A DNA stretch of 13,450 nt from Candidatus Melainabacteria bacterium (GTDB lineage Bacteria; Cyanobacteriota; Vampirovibrionia; 2-02-FULL-35-15), in contig JAHFBD010000021.1 in NCBI GenBank assembly GCA_023250175.1, forward strand, positions 2,804-16,253, written 5' to 3'. Positions 1 to 7,506 of the stretch are shown here, piece after piece. The notes beneath the pieces were generated by a model that did not search any database, was not told where the DNA came from, and was given only the letters and a program-made list of their open reading frames with translations. The translations under genes and the position numbers were made by a program. Positions within the stretch are counted from its first letter, which is position 1; every line of letters starts with the position of its first letter.

Positions 1-114
1 ATATTGTTATATTATATACGTAGTAACCCTTTTGAAGAATCCTAAGCAATAATTATAACCTTTTAAAAATCTAACAAGCTTTTCATGGCATAATTTTCAT
101 ATATGAGACCTCTT
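1..114. other. Left-edge intergenic DNA, no gene seen
   Basis: This is very AT-rich sequence with stops in all frames and no ribosome binding site or convincing ORF. It ends at the first copy of the promoter-bearing repeat. It contains ATATGAGACCT at 101-111, which recurs at 282-292 across the start codon of the next gene. Confidence 0.5.
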
Positions 115-261
115 CTACCTACAGCCGTTTTTTTCGCTGCACTCCCAAAACCGGCTTCCCAAAGTGCTTCCGGTCTGCTATTTATAACACTTTACAGATT
201 TTACCGAGTTTTTGTAATTTTTGGGATAAAATCTTACCTTATAAGTTGGTTACTTAGAAAT
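115..261 (+). repeat. Promoter-bearing inverted repeat, copy 1
   Basis: This 147-bp segment matches the reverse complement of 5667-5813 with about 20 differences including one 1-bp indel, by hand alignment. It ends 22 bp before the start codon of the SDR-glycosyltransferase gene. Read toward that gene it holds, in order, a TAGGTA-type end (CTACCTA, 115-121), a GC-rich inverted block (GCACT...AGTGC, 139-167), a -35/-10 pair (191-218) and a palindrome around the -10 (196-205 with 225-234). It is flanked by an 11-bp direct repeat. It may be a shared regulatory leader or a small mobile element; the sequence does not decide between these. Confidence 0.85.
191..218 (+). promoter_or_regulatory. Predicted promoter for the SDR-glycosyltransferase gene
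   Basis: TTTACA at 191-196 and TGTAAT at 213-218 are separated by 16 bp and lie about 65 nt upstream of the ATG at 284. Both hexamers are one base from the sigma-70 consensus. The same element exists in repeat copy 2 with a consensus TATAAT and 17-bp spacing. Arms AGATTTTACC (196-205) and GATAAAATCT (225-234) form a near-palindrome around the -10, which could be an operator. Confidence 0.5.
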
Positions 262-283
262 ATTATGCTAGCTAGGTAGTAAT

Positions 284-1999
284 ATGAGACCTTTAATAAT
301 TGGGGCTTCTGGTTTAGTCGGTGGTACATTGTATGCCGAAGCAAAAAGATTAGGCGATGAAGCAATTGGAACATATTTAAATCATCCACAAGAAGAACTA
401 TATAGGTTTGATTATGGAGATGCAAATGAAATTATAAATCTCTTAAAAAAGTTTTCGCCTGATGTTATTATTTGTCCCGCAGCAAATGCAAACGTAGACC
501 ATATTGAACAAAATCCAAAAGACAGTTGGTTAAACAATGTAGAAAAGTTATCAACTCTCTTTAAAGTATCAGAAGAAAAGAATATACCGATAGCATTTTT
601 TAGTAGTGATTATATTTTTGATGGAAAAGAAGGCCCATATAAAGAAGATTCTATACCTAATCCTCTTAATTTTTATGGTTCACACAAACTTGCCTCAGAA
701 ATTGCACTTAAGACATTTCTTCCAAAAAATCATTATCTATTTAGAACAACTTGGGTTTTTGATTATGAAAAACAAAGGAAAAATTTTCTTTATTCAGTTA
801 TAAATAGCTTAAGCACCGGTAAAGAAATTAAAGTACCTACTGACATGAGTGCAACACCAAGCTATGCTTCAGATATAGCAAAATTTTCATTTGAATTAAT
901 TAAACAAAAAAAATATGGCACCTATAATTTAACCAATGGAGAAGTCATTAGCAGATATGATCTTGCCAAACTAATAGCACAGGTCTATGAACTAAATGAA
1001 GATTTAATTATTAAAACTGATTCTGAATCTATGAACTACATTGCAAAAAGACCTTTGAAAGCAGGATTAGTTAATGATAAATCAATAAAAGATACTGGAG
1101 TAATATGGTGCACCTTAGAAAATGCCATAAAAGAAACAAAACAAAAGATGGAAAAGACTGGACAGTTTCCGCTGATAAACCCAGATCCAGAGTCAAAAAT
1201 ATGCATTTATATACCCTGTTACAATGCTACAGCTACTTTACCAAAAGTTTTTGAAAGAATACCAGCTCAAGTCAAAGAAAAAGTTCAGGAAGTTTTTGTA
1301 GTTGACAATAACAGCTCTGATTACACATATTTAATGGCTATCGGTTATAGAGAAAAAAAATCGGATTTAAAGAATTTAAAAATATTTAGAAATGCAAAGA
1401 ACTTTGGCTATGGAGGTAGTCAGAAACTTGCTTATGCATATGCTATAAAACAAGGCTATGACATGGTGATAATGCTTCATGGCGATGCACAATATGCACC
1501 GGAAAAACTTCCTATAATGATTGAAACTATGGAAAAGGATAAATCTATTGATTTATTGTTCGGTTCAAGAATGACTGGAGATCCACTTAAAGGTGGAATG
1601 CCACTACATAGATATCTGGGGAATAAAGCTCTGACTGCTTTTCAAAATATGTTGCTCGGTACAAATATAAGCGAATTTCATTCTGGTTATAGAATATTTA
1701 GAACATCAGCACTTGCTAAAGTACCGTTTCATCTATGTGATAGTTATTATCATTTTGATACAGAGATAATTATTCTTTTTATAAAAAACAAACTAAAGAT
1801 TGGTGAGGTTACAATTGATACTCACTATGGCACTGAAAAATGTTATGTAAACATCTGGAAATATGGTATTCATGTGCTTGTTGCAACTTTTTGCTATTAC
1901 TTACATACAAAGGGACTACGAAATTATAAGTTATATCACGATGGACAAACAGCTGATCTAAACAGAATCTTTGAAGAGTTTAAAACAGAAATGTTTTAA
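284..1999 (+). CDS. RmlD-like SDR fused to a family-2 glycosyltransferase
   Basis: This 571-residue protein has two domains. Residues 1 to about 290 are an RmlD-type (dTDP-4-dehydrorhamnose reductase family) extended SDR, with the Rossmann motif GASGLVG at 7-13, SSD at 107-109 and the catalytic YxxxK as YGSHK at 131-135. Residues about 305-571 are a GT2 glycosyltransferase starting at ICIYIPCYNA, with VVDNNSSD at 339-346 and an HGDAQ motif at 399-403 in place of the usual DGD. No transmembrane anchor is obvious. The fusion suggests that reduction of a nucleotide sugar (or a related SDR step) is coupled to glycosyl transfer at the inner face of the membrane; donor and acceptor are unknown. The ATG at 284 has only a weak AGGT-type ribosome site. 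The stop codon overlaps that of the convergent RmlC-like gene by 3 nt (1996-1999 shared region). Confidence 0.88.
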   Translation: MRPLIIGASGLVGGTLYAEAKRLGDEAIGTYLNHPQEELYRFDYGDANEIINLLKKFSPDVIICPAANANVDHIEQNPKDSWLNNVEKLSTLFKVSEEKNIPIAFFSSDYIFDGKEGPYKEDSIPNPLNFYGSHKLASEIALKTFLPKNHYLFRTTWVFDYEKQRKNFLYSVINSLSTGKEIKVPTDMSATPSYASDIAKFSFELIKQKKYGTYNLTNGEVISRYDLAKLIAQVYELNEDLIIKTDSESMNYIAKRPLKAGLVNDKSIKDTGVIWCTLENAIKETKQKMEKTGQFPLINPDPESKICIYIPCYNATATLPKVFERIPAQVKEKVQEVFVVDNNSSDYTYLMAIGYREKKSDLKNLKIFRNAKNFGYGGSQKLAYAYAIKQGYDMVIMLHGDAQYAPEKLPIMIETMEKDKSIDLLFGSRMTGDPLKGGMPLHRYLGNKALTAFQNMLLGTNISEFHSGYRIFRTSALAKVPFHLCDSYYHFDTEIIILFIKNKLKIGEVTIDTHYGTEKCYVNIWKYGIHVLVATFCYYLHTKGLRNYKLYHDGQTADLNRIFEEFKTEMF

Positions 2000-2535
2000 G
2001 TAATTATCTTAAAATCCGGATAGCTTTTATCTTTTTCAGAAATAATGAGATTTTCACAAAAAGGCCAATTTATATTAAAAGCAGGATCATTCCATCTTAC
2101 CCCGACATAATGATTGGGTGAATAAAAAGTAGACATCTGATAAAGCACTTCTATATTGTCTTCTAAGGTTATATATCCATGTGCACATCCTTCTGGAACA
2201 TAAATCATTTTATGACTATTAGCACTAAGTTCTATACTAAACCATTCTTTAAATGTTTTTGAATTAGCTCTTAAATCAATAATCACATCATAAATAGAAC
2301 CACTTGTACACCTTACAAGCTTAGCTTCTTCATGGGGTGCTTGCTGATAATGCATCCCTCTTAAAGTATGTTTTTTAGAGTTAAAAGCTACACTTATTTG
2401 AGAAAGATTAGGGTTGAGTCCATGGTTTGCAAATTCTTTCGCACACCACATTCTTGCAAAAAATCCTCTTTCATCCTTTATTAACTCAGGTTCGATTATA
2501 AAAACACTCTTTATTTTTGTTTCATGGAATATCAT
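1996..2535 (-). CDS. RmlC-like sugar-nucleotide 3,5-epimerase family protein
   Basis: This 179-residue protein has the normal length of the dTDP-4-dehydrorhamnose 3,5-epimerase (cupin) family. Visible signatures are DERGFF (21-26), LRGMHYQ with the catalytic-base His62, YDVIIDLR (82-89), the second conserved His in GCAHGY (119) and the terminal RWNDPAF block (147-153). At the position of the usual catalytic Tyr (consensus YYxP) it reads FYSP (137-140), as in some RmlC-like subfamilies, so full 3,5-epimerase activity should not be assumed. It is the last gene of the rfbF operon, starting 4 nt after the SDR stop. In a CDP-dideoxyhexose context an epimerase of this fold could act like AscE of ascarylose synthesis; this is inference. 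Confidence 0.88.
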   Translation of the reverse strand: MIFHETKIKSVFIIEPELIKDERGFFARMWCAKEFANHGLNPNLSQISVAFNSKKHTLRGMHYQQAPHEEAKLVRCTSGSIYDVIIDLRANSKTFKEWFSIELSANSHKMIYVPEGCAHGYITLEDNIEVLYQMSTFYSPNHYVGVRWNDPAFNINWPFCENLIISEKDKSYPDFKIIT

Positions 2536-2539
2536 TTCA

Positions 2540-3586
2540 TCATTTAATCCACTTAAAATCCAAATTTAACAATTTATTATTTTTGAAATTTTCCAGCACC
2601 TTCAATCTGATGAAAGATGAATTACGGAAATCTTTTTCTTGAAAACCCATTTCATTTAATCCATTTTTTAAATCAGTAATTGTTTTAATTAAATCATATT
2701 TAGGTTGGTGTTGCGGCGCAAGTTTTTTAAATCTTTCAAAGTTTACTTTATAAGAACGTTTATCTGGTTGCGCATCTTTATTTACAGACACTTCAACATC
2801 TGGAATAACTTTAGCAACCGCATCGGCAAGCTCTTTGATTTTATAGTTCCATTCTTCACTTCCGACATTAACAATAATAAACTCTTCACCACTTTCATTT
2901 TTTTTGTTTATTGCCCAGTCAATGGCTCTTGCCATATCATTTATATTAATAAGTGGTCTCCATGGCGAGCCATCACTCAAAATTTGTATTTTGTTTGAGA
3001 TAATCGCTGCGGCTACAAAATCATTTAAAACAAGATCTAGTCTCAGTCTAGTACTCATACCACATGCAGTAGAAAATCTCAGACATGTGACATTGAAATT
3101 TTTATCAGCAAGTAATTTCAAATCATTTTCGGTAAGAACCTTTGACTTAGCATAAGCTGTAAGAGGATTTACTAAGGACTCTTCAGATTTTGCTCCATCT
3201 TCAGCAAAACCATAAACACTACAACTTGAAGCAAAAACAAAACTTTTTACCCCAAACTCTTTTGCCTTTTTAGCTAATATAATACTAGAGCGATAATTAA
3301 CATCCAGTGTTACTTCTTCATTTACATTACCAATTGGATCATTTGAAATAGCTGCAAGGTGTACTATTACATCCAGACCAGACAAGAGGCTATCTGGAAA
3401 AATCCTAATATCACCAAAATATTGTAGATCAATATACCTTTCAGGTATATAACCTGCATTGGTTAAACAATGAGCAAAGTAAGCATTATCATAACCAATT
3501 AAAACAGCATCTGGGTATAACATTCTAAGATACTTAACCGTTACAGATCCAATATATCCCATATTTCCTGTGATTAATATTTTCAA
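2540..3586 (-). CDS. NAD-dependent epimerase/dehydratase (extended SDR)
   Basis: This 348-residue protein is an extended short-chain dehydrogenase acting on nucleotide sugars. GNMGYIG (7-13) is the NAD-binding glycine motif, HLAAIS (76-81) and SSCSVYG (120-126) are typical, and YAKSK (145-149) is the catalytic YxxxK. The start is TTG (3584-3586), supported by a strong AAAGGAG Shine-Dalgarno (3594-3600) 7 nt upstream. It overlaps the stop of the preceding flavoenzyme gene by 4 nt (TTGA), which implies translational coupling. It lacks RfbG-type N-terminal features, so it is not an obvious CDP-glucose 4,6-dehydratase. It more likely performs a final reduction or epimerisation on the CDP-sugar. 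The exact substrate cannot be read from sequence. Confidence 0.88.
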   Translation of the reverse strand: MKILITGNMGYIGSVTVKYLRMLYPDAVLIGYDNAYFAHCLTNAGYIPERYIDLQYFGDIRIFPDSLLSGLDVIVHLAAISNDPIGNVNEEVTLDVNYRSSIILAKKAKEFGVKSFVFASSCSVYGFAEDGAKSEESLVNPLTAYAKSKVLTENDLKLLADKNFNVTCLRFSTACGMSTRLRLDLVLNDFVAAAIISNKIQILSDGSPWRPLININDMARAIDWAINKKNESGEEFIIVNVGSEEWNYKIKELADAVAKVIPDVEVSVNKDAQPDKRSYKVNFERFKKLAPQHQPKYDLIKTITDLKNGLNEMGFQEKDFRNSSFIRLKVLENFKNNKLLNLDFKWIK

Positions 3587-4797
3587 TTCTTTACTCCTTT
3601 AAGCAAGTTATTTATTTTATCACAAACATGTTTTGCAAAAGGAATTGCACAGGTAAACCCAGGTGAAACCGCATTCAATATATGTAATGATTTTTCATTT
3701 CCTTCAATTACAAAATCCATTTCAAGTTTTTTTTCTTTTAAATTAACAAGTTGAGCTCTTATACCAGATCTTCCCCATGTCTTATAATGCTTCTCTTGTA
3801 CATCAGAAGCAAGCATAAAGGCTAATTGAACCATTTTTAATTTTGAATATTTTTGAATCTCTTCAATAGCAAGCTTTTTAAAATCAAATTTAGAAAACAT
3901 AAATAAATCAATTTCTCTATTAACGATATCAACAAATTCAAAGAGGTTAAAGTTATCAAAGAAATTATATTGCTCTCGCCAGAAAGCAGGAATTGCTGTC
4001 GGTCCAATTTTTACATTTCCATCTACAGTAATAGTAAAATGAACTCCTAAGAATGGATTTCTTAAATCAGGCACTGGATAAATATTGGTTCGAATAGAAC
4101 CTATAGGTTCATTTGAGTAAAGATAAAGCCCTTTAAAAGGAAGTATTTTATACTGTTTAGAAAATCCGAAATCATGTGCAATAACATCAGCATAAAGTCC
4201 TGCTGCATTTATAATATATCCGGCATCAAATATTCCATCAGAAGTAAGAATATTATTTTTTACCCTTTTTACATATTTTATTCCTGAAAGGATCTTAACA
4301 CCTTCACTAAGAGCATCATGTTTCATTGCTTTTAAAACTTCTTGTGGGCTAACAGTAGATGTTGTTGGAGAAAAAAGAGCTCTTTGATAAGTTTTAGCCC
4401 TAGGCTCAATACATTTAGCTTCTTCTTCAGAAACTTTGTTTAAACTAACTCCATTTGTTTTACCTCTCTTAAGTAATTCATCAAGAAGAAGTAAATCATT
4501 TTCATTCTTAGCGACAACAAGTTTTCCACACTTATTGATTTTTATTTTCTTCTCTTCACAATAATTCGTAAGAGCTTTATTGCCATCTTTTGTAAATCTT
4601 GCTTTTAAGCTATCACCTGTATAATAAAACCCTGCATGCAAAACCCCACTATTTCTGCCACTTGCATGTAAACCACAATCGTTTTCTTTTTCTATTAGTG
4701 TTATTTTTGTGTCAGGGAAGGTTTTTATTAGTTCTCTTGCAACACTTATCCCTATTATTCCACCGCCGATTACAAGAAAATCAGTCTTTGTAACCAT
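3583..4797 (-). CDS. FAD-dependent oxidoreductase, L-2-hydroxyglutarate oxidase (LhgO) family
   Basis: This 404-residue protein is a DAO-type flavoenzyme. It has GGGIIG (11-16) for FAD binding, the family block HASGRNSGVLHAGFY (44-58), NAAGLYAD (197-204), GRSGIRAQL (342-350) and the C-terminal HILNAVSPGFT block (372-382). LhgO proteins oxidise L-2-hydroxyglutarate to 2-oxoglutarate with electrons passed to the respiratory chain. Homologues inside polysaccharide clusters probably act on another 2-hydroxy acid or sugar-derived substrate; that part is inference. The gene lies between rfbF (stop directly adjacent, no gap) and the SDR (4-nt overlap), so it is co-translated with nucleotide-sugar enzymes and not with central metabolism. 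Confidence 0.85.
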   Translation of the reverse strand: MVTKTDFLVIGGGIIGISVARELIKTFPDTKITLIEKENDCGLHASGRNSGVLHAGFYYTGDSLKARFTKDGNKALTNYCEEKKIKINKCGKLVVAKNENDLLLLDELLKRGKTNGVSLNKVSEEEAKCIEPRAKTYQRALFSPTTSTVSPQEVLKAMKHDALSEGVKILSGIKYVKRVKNNILTSDGIFDAGYIINAAGLYADVIAHDFGFSKQYKILPFKGLYLYSNEPIGSIRTNIYPVPDLRNPFLGVHFTITVDGNVKIGPTAIPAFWREQYNFFDNFNLFEFVDIVNREIDLFMFSKFDFKKLAIEEIQKYSKLKMVQLAFMLASDVQEKHYKTWGRSGIRAQLVNLKEKKLEMDFVIEGNEKSLHILNAVSPGFTCAIPFAKHVCDKINNLLKGVKN

Positions 4798-5565
4798 TTA
4801 CCAGACTTTCCAGGGTGCACTTCCAGAATCCCATAAACCTTCAAGCATATTTTTATCCCTAAGTGTATCCATTGCATGCCAAAATCCAGAATGTTTAAAG
4901 GCAGAAAGCTCTCCATCAATGGCAAGATGTTCTAAAGGTTCTCTCTCCCAATTAGTCTCATATGCTGATATATAATCTATCACTTTCGGTTCTAAAACAA
5001 AGAAACCACCATTTATCCATCCACCATCACCCTGTGGTTTTTCTACGAAACTATTAACAACGTCCCCAGCAATTTTCATATAACCGTATCTACCCGGTGG
5101 CTGAACTGCTGTAAGAGTTGCTAGTTTTTTATTTTTTTTATGAGAGTCAATGAGTTTAGAAATATTTACATTGGAAACACCATCACCATAAGTAAAACAA
5201 AAAGTCTCATTACCAAGATAATCTCTGATTTTCTTTAAGCGCCCACCAGTACCTGTATCTTCACCAGTATCAACCAGTGTTACTTTCCAGGATTCTGAGG
5301 TCTGTTGATGTATATCCATTTTATTATTTTTTATGTCAAACGTAACATCTGAGGTATAAAGAAAATAATTTGCAAAATACTGTTTGATCATAAATGATCT
5401 ATAACCACAACATACAATAAAATCATTAATTCCATAAGCTGAGTAAATCTTCATAATATGCCAAAGGATTGGCTTACCACCAATTTCAATCATTGGTTTT
5501 GGTTTAACATAAGTTTCTTCACTTAGTCTTGTACCTAATCCACCCGCAAGAATTACTGCTTTCAT
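4798..5565 (-). CDS. rfbF: Glucose-1-phosphate cytidylyltransferase
   Basis: This enzyme makes CDP-glucose from CTP and glucose-1-phosphate, the first step of CDP-3,6-dideoxyhexose synthesis. From the ATG at 5565 it has 255 residues, close to the 257 usual for RfbF. It carries GGLGTRL (8-14), KPKPM (21-25), YGDGV (126-130, metal-binding Asp), VEKPQGDGGWINGGFF (174-189) and GFWHAMDTLRDK (227-238). The frame is open upstream to a TTG at 5586, but family alignment supports ATG 5565. A GGAGGAT sequence (5578-5584) is its likely ribosome site, at a rather long spacing of about 14 nt. It is the first gene of the - strand operon and its promoter is predicted inside repeat copy 2. Confidence 0.95.
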   Translation of the reverse strand: MKAVILAGGLGTRLSEETYVKPKPMIEIGGKPILWHIMKIYSAYGINDFIVCCGYRSFMIKQYFANYFLYTSDVTFDIKNNKMDIHQQTSESWKVTLVDTGEDTGTGGRLKKIRDYLGNETFCFTYGDGVSNVNISKLIDSHKKNKKLATLTAVQPPGRYGYMKIAGDVVNSFVEKPQGDGGWINGGFFVLEPKVIDYISAYETNWEREPLEHLAIDGELSAFKHSGFWHAMDTLRDKNMLEGLWDSGSAPWKVW

Positions 5566-5666
5566 TTTATTTAAACTATCCTCCAATGCTTATATTATTA
5601 TGACTGACGAACCGTAAAAAGGTTAGTTCTATATTATATATTTCTATTAGATATGAATTCATCTAC

Positions 5667-5816
5667 ATTTCTAAGTAAATAACTTATAAGATAAGATTTT
5701 ATCCCCCAAATTATAAGAAACTTGGTAAAATCTGTAAGGCATTATAAATAGCAGACTGGAAGCACTATGGAAAGCCGGCTTTGGGAGTGCAGCGAAGAAA
5801 CCAGCAGTAGGTAAAA
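5667..5816 (-). repeat. Promoter-bearing inverted repeat, copy 2
   Basis: This is the partner of 115-261 in opposite orientation, so both copies face inward on the 5.4-kb block between them. Conserved parts are the inward promoter, the palindrome AGATTTTATC (5694-5703) with GGTAAAATCT (5724-5733), a perfect AAAGCCGGCTTT (5771-5782) nested inside GCACT...AGTGC (5762-5790), and the end AGTAGGTA (5806-5813). Its far end lies 13 bp from the rfbH start, so this copy also occupies the whole rfbH upstream region. A TATAAA at 5743-5748 is conserved in both copies and could serve the outward direction (rfbH). Confidence 0.85.
5710..5738 (-). promoter_or_regulatory. Predicted promoter of the rfbF operon
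   Basis: On the - strand, CTTACA (5738-5733) and a consensus TATAAT (5715-5710) are separated by 17 bp, giving a leader of roughly 135-140 nt before the rfbF ATG. The corresponding position in repeat copy 1 is also a -35/-10 pair pointing at its gene. Ten-base inverted arms on either side of the -10 could bind a repressor. Confidence 0.55.
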
Positions 5817-5829
5817 ACAAATAAAGTTT

Positions 5830-7170
5830 ATGGATAAAATAACAACAACTATAAGAACAGAAAAAGAAATCCATTCTGAGATAATGAATCTCGTAAAAGA
5901 ATGGCATGCAGTAAAATTTGCTGAAAAGAAATTTATTCCAGGACAAACATATATAAACTATGCAGGGCGTGTATTTAATGAGGAAGAACTACTAAATCTT
6001 GTAGATTCATCCCTTGAGTTTTGGCTTACTGGTGGAAGGTATGAAAGCTTATTTAGTGAAAAGTTAAATGAGTATTTAAGAGTTAAGCATTCTCTTCTTG
6101 TAAATTCTGGTTCTTCTGCAAATTTGTTAGCCTTTGCAGCACTTACAGCTAATGAACTAGAGAAAATAAATAGAAGACTTATGCCAGGTGATGAGTTTAT
6201 CACTGTAGCTGCATCATTCCCAACCACTGTCAATCCTGGAATCCAGTATGGAATGGTTCCTGTGTTTTTAGATATTGAACTTGGGACATATAATATTGAC
6301 GTTTCAAAACTTGAAGAAGCAATAAGTCCAAAAACAAAATTAATAATGGTAGCTCATACGCTTGGAAACCCATTTAATCTTGATGCTGTTATGAGTATCG
6401 CTAAAAAGCACAATCTTTGGGTAATAGAAGATACATGCGATGCTTTAGGAAGTACTTATAATGGACAATTTTGTGGGACTGTTGGAGATATCGGCACCTT
6501 CAGTTTTTATCCTGCTCACCATATAACGATGGGAGAAGGTGGGGCAGTAGTTACAAACAACTCTATACTAAAAATGTATCTTGCTAGTTTTAAGGACTGG
6601 GGAAGAGATTGCTGGTGTGCTCCTGGAAAAGATAATACTTGCGGAAAGCGTTTTGCATGGGAATTAGGTAGTCTTCCAAAAGGCTATGATCATAAGTTTA
6701 TATTTTCACATATTGGTTACAATTTAAAAATTACAGATATGCAACCAGCTATAGGATTAGCTCAAATTGAAAAGCTGCCAGAATTTGTACAAGCAAGAAA
6801 AGATAACCATAGAGCACTTCTTGAAGGATTACAACCATTGGAAAAATATTTTATTCTCCCACAAGCGACACCACAGTCTGATCCTTCTTGGTTTGGATTT
6901 ATGCTTACAGTAAAGCCTGATGCTCCTTTTACAAAGCAAGATATAGTGATCTATCTAGAGGAAAAGAAAGTAGCAACAAGAAATTTATTTGCTGGTAATA
7001 TTCTAAGACAACCAGCATACACAAACATAAAGCATAGAGTCTTCGGCAATTTAACAAATACTGAATTAGTAATGAGTAATAGCTTTTGGCTTGGTGTATA
7101 TCCAGGCATCGATAAGCTCAGGAGAAATTATATGCTTGAAGTAATAAGTGATTTTTGTAAAAGATTTTAG
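5830..7170 (+). CDS. rfbH: CDP-4-dehydro-6-deoxyglucose 3-dehydrase (E1)
   Basis: This is a 446-residue PMP/[2Fe-2S] enzyme of the aminotransferase fold that removes the C3 hydroxyl of CDP-4-keto-6-deoxyglucose. Two diagnostic features are present. His230 in FYPAHHITMGEGG (226-238) replaces the PLP-binding Lys of ordinary DegT aminotransferases. The cluster cysteines C203, C261, C263 and C271 give exactly the E1 pattern C-x57-C-x-C-x7-C. Length and motifs are full, so it should be functional given a reductase partner (RfbI/E3), which is not in this window. It is divergent from rfbF and the 5' end lies 13 bp from the repeat. The ATG at 5830 has only a weak ribosome site; the family N-terminus supports this start. 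Confidence 0.96.
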   Translation: MDKITTTIRTEKEIHSEIMNLVKEWHAVKFAEKKFIPGQTYINYAGRVFNEEELLNLVDSSLEFWLTGGRYESLFSEKLNEYLRVKHSLLVNSGSSANLLAFAALTANELEKINRRLMPGDEFITVAASFPTTVNPGIQYGMVPVFLDIELGTYNIDVSKLEEAISPKTKLIMVAHTLGNPFNLDAVMSIAKKHNLWVIEDTCDALGSTYNGQFCGTVGDIGTFSFYPAHHITMGEGGAVVTNNSILKMYLASFKDWGRDCWCAPGKDNTCGKRFAWELGSLPKGYDHKFIFSHIGYNLKITDMQPAIGLAQIEKLPEFVQARKDNHRALLEGLQPLEKYFILPQATPQSDPSWFGFMLTVKPDAPFTKQDIVIYLEEKKVATRNLFAGNILRQPAYTNIKHRVFGNLTNTELVMSNSFWLGVYPGIDKLRRNYMLEVISDFCKRF

Positions 7171-7506
7171 TTTTATAATTTAACCATTTAAAAGCTTATT
7201 TACATTGGGGTGTGGTTGTCTATGGAATCTTGTAATAAATTTACTTCTTCTCCCCTTGCTTCTTCATCTATCTGCAGTTTATTTAATTCAGCCCCAGAAT
7301 AATGTTTATCAAGATCAATCCCTGTTTTTAAAGCTTTAATTCGTGCTTCTATCTTATTAATTAAAGTTAAGCTCATATCTGATTTTATTCTCATAACTTT
7401 TAACCTCATCACCTATTTTGTCTCTGATTAGTTTAAGGCAATTAACCTTGTATTTCTCAATTTTGTAAATGATTTTTTACACTTGCTTTTTGGGCATAGT
7501 ACTAGT
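7171..7506. other. Intergenic stretch between rfbH and the next + strand gene
   Basis: Apart from the possible 64-codon ORF on the - strand (7200-7394), nothing clear is visible in these 336 bases. No strong terminator hairpin follows rfbH. The upstream region of the 7507 gene has no convincing promoter or Shine-Dalgarno; a short AAGG...CCTT inverted repeat occurs near 7436-7450. Confidence 0.4.
7200..7394 (-). CDS. Possible small charged protein, unrecognised
   Basis: This is a 64-codon ORF on the - strand, in the otherwise empty stretch between rfbH and the next gene. The frame is open to a GTG at 7412, but ATG 7394 is preferred because GAGG (7404-7407) lies about 10 nt upstream. The product is hydrophilic, rich in Lys, Glu and Asp, and predicted to be largely helical (LINKIEARIKALK region). 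No family is recognised. It could be a genuine small gene or a chance ORF. Confidence 0.4.
   Translation of the reverse strand: MRIKSDMSLTLINKIEARIKALKTGIDLDKHYSGAELNKLQIDEEARGEEVNLLQDSIDNHTPM

Noticed and set aside
5566..5586. Upstream TTG start for rfbF
   Set aside because: It has no ribosome site of its own, and the family N-terminus begins at the ATG at 5565. The GGAGGAT lies inside this extension and serves the ATG.
5671..5946. 91-codon ORF on the - strand across repeat copy 2, with a partly similar reading in copy 1
   Set aside because: Part of the translation is alike in both copies, but only because the DNA is repeated. A 1-bp indel breaks the frame between copies, differences are mostly non-synonymous, and the ORF overlaps the start of rfbH.
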